Shown: positions 43,510-57,934, counted from the stretch's first letter. The stretch: 64,000 nt of DNA from Nocardioides sp. GY 10127 (GCF_004919085.1 NZ_STGL01000005.1:310001-374000), one strand, 5' to 3'. Program-made: numbers and translations. The notes: generated from the letters alone by a model not told the origin.

Positions 43510-44444
43510 CCTCGACCCTCCCCCGCGTCGGCCGCCGACGCGTCGCCGCCGTCGACACCGTCGGCTCCACCCCCGCCTTCATCGCCGAGCTCACCGAGGT
43601 CTGCCGTCGCGTCGGCGACGGCGACCTGGAGGCGCGGATCACGTCCGCCGCCGGCCAGGGGGACGACCTCGACACGGCTCGCTGGGCCGTCAACCGCGTC
43701 CTGGACCTCTTCGACGCGTTCGTCCGCGAGGCCGGCGCCTCGCTGCTCGCCGCGACCGACCCGAGCAACGCCCGACGGTTCCTCGAGCAGGGCATGCCCG
43801 GCAGCCTCCGTGACGGGGCCCGCCGCATCAACGAGGGCGGCGACCTCATCCGCAACACCGCCCAGGTCGTCGCGGCCGCCACCGCCGAGCGGATGGCCCT
43901 GGCCGACGGCTTCGAGCAGGCCGTGGTAGGGGTGACCTCGCGCGTCGCGGACGCCGCGGTGGGCCTCTCGGACGCCACCCGCGAGCTGACCGGCAACGCC
44001 CGGGGGGTCGCCGACCAGACCGAGGTCGCCAAGGACACGATCGACTCGCTCGACCGCGCGGTGCAGGAGATCGAGTCGGTGGCCCGCCTCATCGACACGA
44101 TCGCCAGCCAGACCCGCCTGCTCGCGCTCAACGCCACCATCGAGGCCGCCCGCGTGGGCGCGGCCGGCAAGGGCTTCGCCGTCGTCGCGGCCGAGGTCAA
44201 GGAGCTCGCCACCGAGACGTCCCGAGCCACCCAGCAGGTCACCGAGCAGGTGGCCGAGATCCAGGGACGCACGGCCCACGCGGTCGACGTCATCGGCCAG
44301 GTCATCGCGACCGTCTCCGACATGACCGGCACCGTGGACTCGATGGCCGGCGTCGTGGACGGTCACGAGGGCATGACCACCAGCGCCCACGGCCTGCAGG
44401 GCGAGGTCATGACGTTCCTCGAGCGGATCCGCAGCCAGACCTGA
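43506..44444 (+). CDS. Soluble methyl-accepting chemotaxis-type signalling protein
   Basis: The 312-residue protein has no transmembrane segment. A HAMP-like or helical N-terminal part (about 20-130) is followed by the MCP signalling hairpin (about 140-310). Its tip is [23 protein letters not shown] plus [19 protein letters not shown], which contacts CheA/CheW. No Che or flagellar genes are in the window. Coupled translation with the PAS protein suggests the two form a split Aer-type receptor. Confidence 0.88.
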   Translation: MTSTLPRVGRRRVAAVDTVGSTPAFIAELTEVCRRVGDGDLEARITSAAGQGDDLDTARWAVNRVLDLFDAFVREAGASLLAATDPSNARRFLEQGMPGSLRDGARRINEGGDLIRNTAQVVAAATAERMALADGFEQAVVGVTSRVADAAVGLSDATRELTGNARGVADQTEVAKDTIDSLDRAVQEIESVARLIDTIASQTRLLALNATIEAARVGAAGKGFAVVAAEVKELATETSRATQQVTEQVAEIQGRTAHAVDVIGQVIATVSDMTGTVDSMAGVVDGHEGMTTSAHGLQGEVMTFLERIRSQT

Positions 44445-44531
44445 CGCGCGCCCGGTCGTCGGCCGGGAATGGGAAACGGCCGCGGCCGACCCTTCCCCAG
44501 GTCGGCCACAGCCGTTGGGCAGGAACCTACC

Positions 44532-44565
44532 CCGACCCCGCTGCCGCGCCCAGCAGCGGGGTCGG
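44532..44565 (+). terminator. Terminator after the chemoreceptor gene
   Basis: CCGACCCCGCTGC (44532-44544) pairs with GCAGCGGGGTCGG (44553-44565). A second, imperfect hairpin (44475-44517) precedes it. Confidence 0.6.
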
Positions 44566-44669
44566 CGTGTCGTGTCCGGATCTTGCGTAAACGTTTGTTA
44601 TCCGGCGGCCGGCCCTGCCGATCTGACGCTCATGACCCCCACCCCGACGCCGGCGACAGGTGCCCGGCC

Positions 44670-45155
44670 GTGCTGAGCCTGCTGGCCGCGCTGGGGCTGG
44701 GCGGTCTCTCCGCCGTCGTCCCCGTCGTCAACGCCGAGGCCCTGGCGGCGGCCGCCGGGGGCTTCGGTGCCTGGCAGGCGGTCGGGCTCGTGCTCGCCCT
44801 CGCCCTGGGGCAGAGCACGGCGCGGATGGTCCTGTTCGAGGCAGGACGTCGCGGGTCGGCGCGCTGCGCGGCCCGCTCGTCCGCCTCGAGAGCCCCTCGG
44901 GCGCGGCACCGCGCCGGTTCACGATGGGCGGAGTCACGCTGGGCCGGCTGGACGCGGGAGCGGCTGAGCTGCCGCGGCTCGCGCTCCTCGCTCGTCCTGG
45001 CCTCGGCCGCGGTGGGCCTGCCGCCTCTCACGGTCATCAGCGTCGCCGCCGGCGCCGCGCAGCAGCCCCGCTGGGAGTTCTGGAGCCTGTGCGTGGTCGG
45101 GCGCATCGTCCGGTTCGGCGTCCTCGCCGTGCCCGCCGTGCTCGCGCTGGCGTGA
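44670..45155 (+). CDS. VTT/DedA-like membrane protein, possibly frame-disturbed
   Basis: The 161-residue frame has the two ends of a VTT (SNARE-associated/DedA) protein: LSLLAALGLGGLSAVVPVVN and GLVLALALGQSTARMVLFEAGRRG at the N-terminus, and VGLPPLTVISVAAGAA...GRIVRFGVLAVPAVLA at the C-terminus. The middle (about 44845-44955) reads as an odd Arg/Ser-rich stretch. In that segment another frame has the higher GC at third positions expected of coding sequence here, so two compensating frameshifts (real or sequencing) are possible. GTG at 44670 overlaps a 14-codon upstream ORF from ATG 44632. Confidence 0.5.
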   Translation: MLSLLAALGLGGLSAVVPVVNAEALAAAAGGFGAWQAVGLVLALALGQSTARMVLFEAGRRGSARCAARSSASRAPRARHRAGSRWAESRWAGWTRERLSCRGSRSSLVLASAAVGLPPLTVISVAAGAAQQPRWEFWSLCVVGRIVRFGVLAVPAVLALA

Positions 45156-45167
45156 GCGTCCCCGGCC

Positions 45168-47063
45168 TCAGAACTGCAGCCGCGCCCCCATCGTGACGGT
45201 GCGGGCGATCGGCAGGTTGAAGTAGAGCGTCGGGTCGGCGGCGTTGTGCGAGAGCGCCTTGATCAGGTTCTTCTGCCAGCGCCACAGGCCGGGGCGGTCG
45301 CTGGGCTCCAGGGTCACCCGGGACACGAAGTACGCGGCCCGGTCGAGGTCGAGGTCCAGGCCGTGCTGCGCGACGGCCAGGGCCAGCCCGGCCGGCACGT
45401 CGACGTCCTCGTCGAACCCGAAGTCGAGCCGCACGTGCGTGATGCCGTCGAACGGGTCACCCAGGTGGTCGATCGTGACGCGGTCCTCGGGCTCCACGCG
45501 CGGGACGTTGCGCGACTGGCAGCTCACCACCACGACCTGCTCGTGCAGCGCCTCGTTGAAGGTGACGTTCTCGCGCAGCGCGAGCGGCACCGTCTCCTTG
45601 TTCGGGTGGATGAACACGGCCACGCCGGGCGTCCGGCGCATGGTGCGCACGCCGCTGTGCTCCAGGTAGTGCCGCAGCGAGCCCTCGAGCTTGCGACGCC
45701 GCGCGTTGATGACGCTCACGCCCTGGCGCCAGGTGAGCATCACGGTGATGAGCGCCGAGGCGATGAGGACCGGCAGCCAGCCGCCGCTGAGGATCTTGGT
45801 GACGTTCGCGGTGAAGAACGTGGCCTCGACCAGCAGGAACAGCCCGCCGACGGCGATCGTCCGCTTGCGCCCCCAGCCGAGCCCTCGGTAGGCGTACAGG
45901 CAGAACAGGATGGTGGTGAGCATGAAGGTCGCCGTCACGGCGATGCCGTACGCCGTGGCCAGCGCGGAGGAGGACCGGAAGGTGAGCATGAGGATCACGA
46001 CGCCCAGGAACAGCAGCCAGTTCACCGAGGGGACGTAGATCTGCCCGCTCTCCAGGCGCGAGGTCTGGCGGACGGTGAGACGGGGGAGGTAGCCGAGGCG
46101 CTCGGCCTGCCGGGAGACGGAGTACGCGCCGGTGATGACGGCCTGGCTGGCGATGACCGTGGCGGCGGTCGCCAGCAGGACCAGCGGCAGCTGCGCCCAC
46201 GAGGGCGCCATCTCGAAGAACGGGTTGCCGGCCGTCGAGGGGTCGTCGAGGAGCATCTGCCCCTGACCGAGGTAGTTCAGCGTGAGCGCCGGGAAGACGA
46301 CCGCGAACCACGCGAGCGTGATCGGGACGCGCCCGAAGTGGCCCATGTCGGCGAACAGGGCCTCCGCCCCGGTGATGACCAGCACGACGGCACCCAACGC
46401 GATGAACGAGGTGACGGGGTGCTCGACGAGGAACAGGACGCCGTGGTGGGGCGACAGCGCGGTGAGGATCGCCGGGTCCTCGGCCACGTGTCGCAGGCCC
46501 AGGAGCGCGAGCGTGAGGAACCAGAGCACCATGACCGGCCCGAAGAGCCTCCCGACCCTCTCGGTGCCGTGCCGCTGGTTCACGAAGAGCACCACGATGA
46601 TGGCGAGGCTGATCGGCAGGACGTAGTGCGCGACCGCCGGCACCGACACCTCCACGCCCTCGACCGCGGAGAGCACGGAGATGGCCGGGGTGATGACGCT
46701 GTCGCCGTAGAAGAGGGACGCTCCGACGACCCCCAGCACCATGACCGCCACCGAGCCCCGGTGGGCCCGTCGCATCACCCGATGCGTGAGGTGGGCCAGG
46801 GACAGCACGCCACCCTCCCCGTCGTTGTCGGCGCGCAGCACCAGGCCGACGTACTTCACCGACACCACCAGGGTGATGGACCAGAACATCAGCGAGATGA
46901 CGCCGTAGACGTCACCCGGCGTCGCCTTCACCGCGCCGTCGTCGATCGCGAACACCGTCTGGACGGCGTAGAGCGGACTCGTGCCGATGTCGCCGAACAC
47001 CACCCCGAGGGCACCGAGGGTCAGGGCGGCGCGGGCACCCCGCGCGCCGGCGTGCGAATCCAT
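45168..47063 (-). CDS. kup: Potassium uptake protein Kup
   Basis: The 631-residue inner-membrane K+/H+ symporter has about twelve transmembrane segments followed by a cytosolic C-terminal domain (about 460-631). LGALGVVFGDIGTSPLYAVQTVF at the N-terminus and GASLFYGDSVITPAISVLSAVEG are Kup/HAK signatures. The length is usual. ATG at 47063 with GAGGAGC upstream. It has its own long upstream region full of palindromic repeats and converges on the VTT-like gene. Confidence 0.95.
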   Translation of the reverse strand: MDSHAGARGARAALTLGALGVVFGDIGTSPLYAVQTVFAIDDGAVKATPGDVYGVISLMFWSITLVVSVKYVGLVLRADNDGEGGVLSLAHLTHRVMRRAHRGSVAVMVLGVVGASLFYGDSVITPAISVLSAVEGVEVSVPAVAHYVLPISLAIIVVLFVNQRHGTERVGRLFGPVMVLWFLTLALLGLRHVAEDPAILTALSPHHGVLFLVEHPVTSFIALGAVVLVITGAEALFADMGHFGRVPITLAWFAVVFPALTLNYLGQGQMLLDDPSTAGNPFFEMAPSWAQLPLVLLATAATVIASQAVITGAYSVSRQAERLGYLPRLTVRQTSRLESGQIYVPSVNWLLFLGVVILMLTFRSSSALATAYGIAVTATFMLTTILFCLYAYRGLGWGRKRTIAVGGLFLLVEATFFTANVTKILSGGWLPVLIASALITVMLTWRQGVSVINARRRKLEGSLRHYLEHSGVRTMRRTPGVAVFIHPNKETVPLALRENVTFNEALHEQVVVVSCQSRNVPRVEPEDRVTIDHLGDPFDGITHVRLDFGFDEDVDVPAGLALAVAQHGLDLDLDRAAYFVSRVTLEPSDRPGLWRWQKNLIKALSHNAADPTLYFNLPIARTVTMGARLQF

Positions 47064-47280
47064 GGGGACGCTCCTCACTCGCCGACGAGCACGGAACCCG
47101 TCCCGTCGGTGCTGCCGGAACACCCGGCGCAGCGAGCCGAAACTAGACCCGCCCGCTCCCCGCTGCCACCTCCGGGGTGGGTGCCGGGGTGACTGCTCGG
47201 ACACACCGGACTGCTTCCGCAGACCCTCCCGTGCCCTGCTGCGTCCCGGCAGCTGCTGTGCCGCGGGTCGCTGGGGAGCG

Positions 47281-47630
47281 TTCGGTCCTCGTCTCCACGA
47301 GGACCGAAGCCGACCGGCGGGCGGGGCGTTCGGTCCTCGCGTCCACGAGGACCGAACCAGCCTGCCAGCCGGTGGCCGGGTGCATCAGTGCAGGTCAGCG
47401 GGACGCTGCAGGGCCGGTGCGGCCGTTCGGTCCTCGTGCCCACAAGGACCGAAGCCGACCGGCGGCCGGGGCGTTCGGTCCTCGGCTCCACCAGGACCGA
47501 ACCAGCACGCCAGCTGGCCTGCGGGAGCATCGATGCAGGTCAGCAGGACGGTGCGGGGCCGGTGCGGCCGTTCGGTCCTCGTGCCCACGAGGACCGAAGC
47601 CGACTGGCGGGCGGGGGGTTCGGTCGACGC
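47281..47630. repeat. Family A palindromic repeat array, locus 2 (145-bp units)
   Basis: Five 28-bp palindromes with arms TTCGGTCCTCGT / ACGAGGACCGAA lie at 47281-47308, 47329-47356, 47426-47453, 47474-47501 and 47571-47598, and a half copy begins at 47619. The pattern repeats every 145 bp with steps of 48 and 97 bp. The spacer contains GGTGCATCAGTGCAGGTCAG (47379-47398), complementary to the spacer of the array at 1577-1847, so the two loci carry the same unit in opposite orientation. The whole 47064-47853 gap between kup and tRNA-Ala holds no gene. Confidence 0.9.
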
Positions 47631-47720
47631 CGCGCACTCACCCGCCGAGCCCGCCGAGCCCGCCGAGCGCGTCGAGCGCGTCGAGTCGGCGAGTCCGTCC
47701 AGCCCGTCGAGCACACCAAC

Positions 47721-47759
47721 GGGGTGGATGCGGTGCACCCGGCACACCGCATCCACCCC
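47721..47759. repeat. Perfect 15-bp inverted repeat
   Basis: GGGGTGGATGCGGTG (47721-47735) is fully complementary to 47745-47759 across a nine-base loop. It lies between the family A array and tRNA-Ala. It is preceded by short GTCGAG/CCGAGC tandem repeats (47640-47710). It could be a terminator or the edge of an element. Confidence 0.7.
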
Positions 47760-47826
47760 ACTGCTGCACTTCGTCTCGGGCAGCCGGCCCGCCCGCCAAC
47801 CGCGTGAAGGCCCGGAAAGGAGAAGA

Positions 47827-47848
47827 AACCGCAGGCTGACCTGCGGTT
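47827..47848 (-). terminator. Terminator of the tRNA-Ala transcript
   Basis: On the minus strand AACCGCAGG, a four-base loop and CCTGCGGTT are followed by TCTTCTCCTTT, just after the tRNA 3' end. Confidence 0.85.
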
Positions 47849-47853
47849 CCTCG

Positions 47854-47929
47854 TGGTGGAGCCTAGGGGACTCGAACCCCTAACCCCCTGCTTGCAAAGC
47901 AGGTGCGCTACCAATTGCGCCAAGGCCCC
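47854..47929 (-). tRNA. tRNA-Ala (anticodon TGC)
   Basis: The acceptor stem GGGGCCT pairs with AGGCTCC (one G-U), with discriminator A and an encoded CCA (47854-47856). The anticodon loop TTTGCAA is closed by CCTGC/GCAGG. It lies downstream of tRNA-Ile and gyrA, as in many actinobacteria. Confidence 0.95.
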
Positions 47930-47956
47930 GTGACGGCGTGGCCGTCGGTGGGTGGA

Positions 47957-48082
47957 TCAGGACCGCTTCACGTCGTCCGTGGCCTCGGCCCAGAGGGCCT
48001 GCTCGGCGCGGGTGCGCGAGAGCTGCTTCTTCGCGACGACGGCGACCCCGGCGGCGAGCGCCAGGAGGAGGATCTTCTTCAC
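47957..48082 (-). CDS. DLW-39 family small protein
   Basis: The 41-residue protein has a hydrophobic N-terminal segment (KKILLLALAAGVAVVAKK) followed by RAEQALWAEATDDVKRS. This matches the tiny actinobacterial DLW-39 family, named for its D-L-W motif and size and found at this tRNA-Ile/tRNA-Ala position near gyrA. The motif reads ALW here. GTG at 48082 has GGAG seven bases upstream. Probably membrane-anchored; function unknown. Confidence 0.8.
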   Translation of the reverse strand: MKKILLLALAAGVAVVAKKQLSRTRAEQALWAEATDDVKRS

Positions 48083-48117
48083 GGCGACTCCAGCGTGGGT
48101 GGCGGAGATGGTGCGGG

Positions 48118-48191
48118 TGGGCCTAACAGGACTTGAACCTGTGACCTCTTCCTTATCAGGGAAGCGCTCTAACCGTCTGAGCTATAGGCCC
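48118..48191 (-). tRNA. tRNA-Ile (anticodon GAT)
   Basis: A 74-nt tRNA with acceptor stem GGGCCTA/TAGGCCC, anticodon loop CTGATAA closed by CTTCC/GGAAG and T loop GTTCAAGTC. CCA is not encoded. It follows DUF3566 on the same strand. Confidence 0.95.
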
Positions 48192-48313
48192 GTGGCCGGG
48201 TGTCCGGCCTCCGGCCCACCTGCATGTTTCCACGCGGTGAACCGAGAAAGGACGATACCCGAGGGTCCGGGACGGCAACAAAACGCCGCCGCCCCGGGCG
48301 GGAGCCGCGAGGC

Positions 48314-48846
48314 TCAGCGGTCCTCGGCGAGGGTGATCTCGATGCCGCCGAGGAGCGCCGCGGCCATGTTGTAGAGGAAGGCCGACAGCGTCGCGATGGC
48401 GGTCAGCAGGACCACGTCGATGGCCGCGATGACCATCGTGAAGCCCACGACGCGCGAGGTGCCGAGGTAGGTCTCGATGTCGAAGTTGCCCATCGAGTCC
48501 TCGCCGACGACGTCGGCGACGGTCTGGTTGATCGAGGTCCAGACGCCGGCACCGCCGAGCACGCTCCACACCATCAGCACCGCCACGACGGACACGATGC
48601 CGGCGGCGATGGAGAGGAGGAACGCGGTCTTCATGACGGACCAGGGGTCGATCCGGGTCAGGCGCAGCCGCGCGCGACGGGAGGGGCCGACAGCCACCTT
48701 GGGCTCCTTCTGCGGTCGGGGGTTCAGGGAGGTGTCCCCGTTCGACGCACTCCCGGCGGGCGCGGGCCGGAGAGAGGTCAGCCTGCCGCCGAACGTGCTC
48801 GTCTTCTCGGCAGGGGCGGGTCGGTCCTGGGTCGGACGCTCCGTCA

Positions 48847-48847
<1 letters not shown>
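48314..48847 (-). CDS. DUF3566 membrane protein
   Basis: The 177-residue protein has a long polar N-terminus (about 1-55), then VAVGPSRRARLRLTRIDPWSVMK and two transmembrane segments (about 73-97 and 132-157), the DUF3566 pattern. This family is encoded directly after gyrA across actinobacteria; its function is unknown. Its ATG overlaps the gyrA stop (TGATG), so translation is coupled. Confidence 0.9.
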
Positions 48848-51594
<2,747 letters not shown>

Positions 51595-51675
51595 GATCGC
51601 TCTTTCTCGTCGCGTCTAGATGAATCTAGGAAGGGTTCAAGACAGTGGTAGAGGACGGCATCGGCCGCCGTGCCG

Positions 51676-54003
<2,328 letters not shown>

Positions 54004-54026
54004 TCAGGTGGGGTCGGGCCCCCGAC

Positions 54027-54593
54027 TCAGCCGTAGGTGTCGCGCGGGCCACGTCCCTTGACCCGGCGAGGGCCGCGCGACCAGGAGGGCGCCTGCGGTC
54101 CCTGGACGTCGAGCACCGTGACGGTGCCGGGGCCCAGGTCGTCGTTCAGCCGGGCCAGGACCTGGGTCTGGAGCAGCCGCAGCTGGGTGGCCCAGGCGGT
54201 CGAGTCGGTGCGCACGACCAGCCGTCCCTCCGCGAAGGACTCCGGCGTGCAGTGCGCGCCGATCTCCTCGCCGACGATCTCCACCCAGCGGGCGAAGACG
54301 CCGTGCACCCGCAGGTCCAGGGCCCAGCCGTGGTCCGCGACCAGTCGCGACAGCGTGCCCTCGAGGAGCTGGGGGTCGCGGTCGTCCAGGCCGCGCGGTG
54401 ACGTACCGGGGGCGGGCCGGGGCCTGCGGCGGCGGCGCTTGTCCGCCGGCAGACCCCCGGCCGCGGTGGCGCGGGCGATCCGGCGGGCGAGGTCGAGGCC
54501 GTCGTCCTGGTGCGGCTCCGCGCCCTCGCCCGCGCCCTCGTCCGGGGCATCGGGAGCGGGGACGCCGGCCTCCGGCTCCTCGTCAGCCGACAC
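54027..54593 (-). CDS. DUF721 (DciA-like) protein
   Basis: The 188-residue protein has an acidic N-terminus, a basic patch ([11 protein letters not shown]) and the DUF721 domain (about 70-170, [37 protein letters not shown]...[17 protein letters not shown]). DUF721 proteins include DciA, which loads the replicative helicase in bacteria lacking DnaC, and this gene lies between recF and gyrB near the origin. GTG at 54593 overlaps the recF end by 11 bases. Confidence 0.88.
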   Translation of the reverse strand: MSADEEPEAGVPAPDAPDEGAGEGAEPHQDDGLDLARRIARATAAGGLPADKRRRRRPRPAPGTSPRGLDDRDPQLLEGTLSRLVADHGWALDLRVHGVFARWVEIVGEEIGAHCTPESFAEGRLVVRTDSTAWATQLRLLQTQVLARLNDDLGPGTVTVLDVQGPQAPSWSRGPRRVKGRGPRDTYG

Positions 54594-55740
54594 GGGTCAC
54601 CTCGCCGGCGCTGACGGTGAACCGGGCCCCGGCGAGGGCCGGCGGGACGTCCTCGGCCACCGCCGCGGTCACCAGGACCTGCTCGGCACCGGCCACCATC
54701 TCGGCGAGCTGGGCCCGGCGACCGGCGTCCAGCTCGGCGAAGACGTCGTCGAGGATGAGGATAGGGTCGTCGCCGTCGTCGCGCAGGAGGTCGAACGAGG
54801 CCAGCCGCAGGGCCAGCGCGAACGACCACGACTCACCGTGGCTCGCGTAGCCCTTCACCGGCAGCCGCGGGCCGTCCTCGGAGCCGATCGTGAGGAGGAG
54901 GTCGTCGCGGTGCGGGCCGACCAGGCACACGCCGCGCTCCAGCTCGTCGCGCCGACGCGCCTCGAGCTCGACCAGCAGCACCTCCTCCAGCGTCCCCGCG
55001 TCGCGGCTCCCCGGTGCGGGCAGCTCGAGGCTCGGCCGGTACTCGACGTGCGCGTCGTCGCGCCCGGCACCGCGGGCGACGGCCTCGTAGGCGCGGGCCA
55101 GGTACGGGCGGAGGTCGTCGACCAGGCGGAGCCGCTCCGCGAGCAGCTCGGCTCCGGTGCGGGCCAGGTGGGAGTCCCACACCGAGAGGGTGGCCAGCGC
55201 CCCCTCCGCCGACGAGGACCCGCGGCGGGCGGCGCCGGCGGTCTTGAGCAGGGAGCTGCGCTGCCGCAGCACCCGGTCGTAGTCCGAGCGGACGCCGGCC
55301 AGGCGGGGCGCCCGCAGGACCAGCAGGTCGTCCAGGAACCGTCGGCGCTCGCCGGGGTCCCCCTTGACCAGCGCCAGGTCCTCGGGGGAGAAGACGACGG
55401 TGCGGACGAGGCCGACGAGGTCACGCGTGCGGGGGAGCTGGGAGCGGTTGACCCGGGCCCGGTTGGCGCGACCCGGGTTGAGCTCCACCTCGAGCACCGC
55501 CGTCCGACCCTCGCGGACCACGGCGGCCCGCACCAGCGCCTGGTCGGCCCCGGAGCGGACGAGGGGGGCGTCGCTGGCCACCCGGTGCGAGGAGAGCCGG
55601 GACAGGTAGTCGACCGCCTCGACCAGGTTGGTCTTGCCCTGGCCGTTGCGACCCACGAACGCCGTGACCCCGGCCTCCAGCGCGACGTCCACCTGCTCGT
55701 AGGACCGGAACTGGTGCAGGGTCAGGTGGGAGACGTGCAT
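54583..55740 (-). CDS. recF: DNA replication and repair protein RecF
   Basis: The 385-residue ABC-type ATPase helps load RecA at gaps. Walker A GRNGQGKT (30-37), signature-like [20 protein letters not shown], and the Walker B region [18 protein letters not shown] are present. Usual length. ATG at 55740. Its stop overlaps the DUF721 start. Confidence 0.95.
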   Translation of the reverse strand: MHVSHLTLHQFRSYEQVDVALEAGVTAFVGRNGQGKTNLVEAVDYLSRLSSHRVASDAPLVRSGADQALVRAAVVREGRTAVLEVELNPGRANRARVNRSQLPRTRDLVGLVRTVVFSPEDLALVKGDPGERRRFLDDLLVLRAPRLAGVRSDYDRVLRQRSSLLKTAGAARRGSSSAEGALATLSVWDSHLARTGAELLAERLRLVDDLRPYLARAYEAVARGAGRDDAHVEYRPSLELPAPGSRDAGTLEEVLLVELEARRRDELERGVCLVGPHRDDLLLTIGSEDGPRLPVKGYASHGESWSFALALRLASFDLLRDDGDDPILILDDVFAELDAGRRAQLAEMVAGAEQVLVTAAVAEDVPPALAGARFTVSAGEVTRVG

Positions 55741-55821
55741 GGCGGACGGGGTCGGTGGCGTGCCGGGTCGTGCGGCCGACCGGACGGCCGACCGTGGGGT
55801 CGGCCGCCGGCCTCGCGGGCC

Positions 55822-56709
55822 TCAGGCGTCCTTGCCGCCGGAGCGCACGGCGTGCCCGCCGAACTGGTTGCGCATGGCCGCGATGGCCTTCATGGCGGGC
55901 GAGTCGTCCTGCCGCGAGGTGAAGCGGGCGAACAGCGAGGAGGCGATCACGTGCATCGGCACGGCGTTGTCGATGGCGGCCTCGACGGTCCACCGGCCCT
56001 CGCCGGAGTCCTCGGCGTAGCCGCGCAGGGCGTCCAGGTGCTCGTCGTCCTCGAGGGCCGCGGTGAGCAGGTCGAGGAGCCAGGAGCGGATGACCGTGCC
56101 GGTGCGCCAGGAGTCGAAGACCTCGGGCACGTTCTCGACGATGTCGACGGCCTCGAGGAGCTCCCAGCCCTCGGCGTAGCTCTGCATCATCGCGTACTCG
56201 ATGCCGTTGTGGACCATCTTGGCGAAGTGGCCGGCACCGGGCTTGGAGCCCGCGTGGACGAAGCCACCGTCGGCGGGCTTGAGCGCGTCGAAGGCCGGCT
56301 GCACCTTCGCCACGTCCTCGGGCGCGCCGCCGCACATGAGCGCGTAGCCGTTCTTCAGGCCCCACACGCCGCCGGAGACGCCGCAGTCGACGAAGCCGAT
56401 GCCCTTGGCGCCGAGCTCCTCGGCGTGGCGCACGTCGTCGGTCCACTTGGAGTTGCCGCCGTCGACGACCAGGTCGCCCTCGGAGAGGAGCTCGCCGAGC
56501 TGCGCGACCGTGTCGTGGGTGGGCTTGCCGTGCGGGACCATCACCCAGACCACCTTGGGGCTGGGCAGTGCCTCGACGAGGGCCTCGAGGCTGTCGACGT
56601 CACGCAGGCTCGGGTCGAAGTCGAAGCCGGTGACCGTGTGCCCCGCCTCGCGCAGGCGGGTGCGCATGTTGCCGCCCATCTTGCCGAGACCGACCAGTCC
56701 GATGTGCAT
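55822..56709 (-). CDS. gnd: 6-phosphogluconate dehydrogenase, decarboxylating (short form)
   Basis: The 295-residue enzyme converts 6-phosphogluconate to ribulose 5-phosphate and CO2 with NAD(P) in the pentose phosphate pathway. The cofactor motif GLVGLGKMGGNM, VDGGNSKW, GFVDCGVSGG and the catalytic GAGHFAKMVHNGIEY are clear. It is the short (about 300-residue) GndA type. Its place between dnaN and recF is conserved in many actinobacteria. ATG at 56709. Confidence 0.93.
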   Translation of the reverse strand: MHIGLVGLGKMGGNMRTRLREAGHTVTGFDFDPSLRDVDSLEALVEALPSPKVVWVMVPHGKPTHDTVAQLGELLSEGDLVVDGGNSKWTDDVRHAEELGAKGIGFVDCGVSGGVWGLKNGYALMCGGAPEDVAKVQPAFDALKPADGGFVHAGSKPGAGHFAKMVHNGIEYAMMQSYAEGWELLEAVDIVENVPEVFDSWRTGTVIRSWLLDLLTAALEDDEHLDALRGYAEDSGEGRWTVEAAIDNAVPMHVIASSLFARFTSRQDDSPAMKAIAAMRNQFGGHAVRSGGKDA

Positions 56710-56797
56710 GCGAGCTCCTAGAGGTGCGTGGTGTGGAGGGTCCGGCGGGGCACCGCGGACCGGGGGAGAGCCCCCGCCTCGCACGGTACCCAGGTGA

Positions 56798-57934
56798 TCA
56801 GGAGAGCAGTCGCCTCGGCATGAGCAGGTAGCGGAATCCCGTGGGCTGCTCGGCGTCGGAGGTGCCCGAGATCACGACGGGCTTGGACGGCTGCGTGAAG
56901 GCCATCTCGACGACAGGCTCGTCGATCGCGGTCAGGCCGTCCAGCAGGTACTGCGGGTTGAAGCCCGTGGTGAGCTCGTCGCCGTTGATGTCGGCCTCCA
57001 CCGACTCGGAGGCCTGCGCCTCGTCGCCGGAGCCGGCGTCGAGGGTGAGGACGCCGTCGACGAAGGCGAGCTGCACGGCCGTGTTGCGCTCGGCCACGAG
57101 CGACACGCGGCGGACGGACTCCACGAGGGCGGCCTTGTCGACCTTGGCCATCGTCAGGTGCTCGCTGGGGAACAGGCTGCGGACCTTGGGGAACTCGCCG
57201 TCGAGCAGGCGGGTGGTGGTGCGACGGACGCCGCCGGCACCCGCGCCCTCGAAGCCGATGATCCCCTCGCCGCCGTTCCCGGCGGACAGCGCGATGGTGA
57301 TCTCGTCGCCCGCGGTCAGCGACTTGGCGGTGTCGGCCAGGACCTTCGCGGGAACGAGGGCCGCCACCGTGGCGTCCGGGGTGTGCGGGTTCCAGCCGAG
57401 CTCGCGGTGGCTCAGGCGGAACCGGTCCGTGGCCAGGAGCGAGATGGTCGAGCCGTCGATCTCCAGCCGCACGCCGGTGAGCACCGGGAGCATGTCGTCC
57501 TTGCCGGCGGCCGTGACCGCCTGGGCGACGGCGTGGGCGAAGAGCGCGGAGTCGACCGTCCCGGTGGCGCTCGGCATGTCGGGGAGGCTCGGGTAGTCCT
57601 CGACCGGCATGGTCTGGAGGCTGAAGCGCGCGCTGCCGCAGGTGAGTGAGACGCGCGCGCCGTCGAGGACCATCTCGACGGGCTTGGCGGGGAGGCTGCG
57701 GCAGATGTCGGCCAGCAGTCGGCCGCTCACCAGGGCGCGGCCGTCCTCGGAGACGTCGGCGGCGAGCGTGGCTCGCGCCGAGGTCTCGTAGTCGAAGGAG
57801 GACAGCACCAGGCCGTCGTCGCCAGCCTGGATCAGGAGGCCGGCGAGGACCGGGACGCTCGGTCGGGCGGGCAGGCTGCGGGCTGCCCAGGCGACGGCGT
57901 CGGCCAGCACGTCGCGTTCGACGCGGAACTTCAC
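56798..57934 (-). CDS. dnaN: DNA polymerase III beta subunit (sliding clamp)
   Basis: The 378-residue clamp protein has three repeated domains and the C-terminal end YLLMPRRLL, typical of the beta clamp. MKFRVERDVLADAVAWAARSLPARPSVPVLAGLLI is the standard N-terminus. GTG at 57934, with GAGAGG upstream, is chosen over a longer frame to 58180 that runs through the origin region. Confidence 0.96.
   Translation of the reverse strand: MKFRVERDVLADAVAWAARSLPARPSVPVLAGLLIQAGDDGLVLSSFDYETSARATLAADVSEDGRALVSGRLLADICRSLPAKPVEMVLDGARVSLTCGSARFSLQTMPVEDYPSLPDMPSATGTVDSALFAHAVAQAVTAAGKDDMLPVLTGVRLEIDGSTISLLATDRFRLSHRELGWNPHTPDATVAALVPAKVLADTAKSLTAGDEITIALSAGNGGEGIIGFEGAGAGGVRRTTTRLLDGEFPKVRSLFPSEHLTMAKVDKAALVESVRRVSLVAERNTAVQLAFVDGVLTLDAGSGDEAQASESVEADINGDELTTGFNPQYLLDGLTAIDEPVVEMAFTQPSKPVVISGTSDAEQPTGFRYLLMPRRLLS

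Noticed and set aside
44632..44676. 14-codon ORF (MTPTPTPATGARPC) before the VTT-like gene
   Set aside because: It could be a leader peptide overlapping the GTG start, but there is no convincing ribosome site or codon run to support it.
45246..47192. 648-residue open frame opposite kup
   Set aside because: Exact antisense of a clear Kup protein; low-complexity His/Asp/Gln-rich translation.
1577..47630. Family A units as insertion-sequence remnants
   Set aside because: No transposase fragment or target duplication is visible at either locus; kept as an unassigned repeat and not a mobile element.
47177..47839. Plus-strand open frames across family A array 2
   Set aside because: Same argument: 145-bp period, multiple frames open, no start signal.
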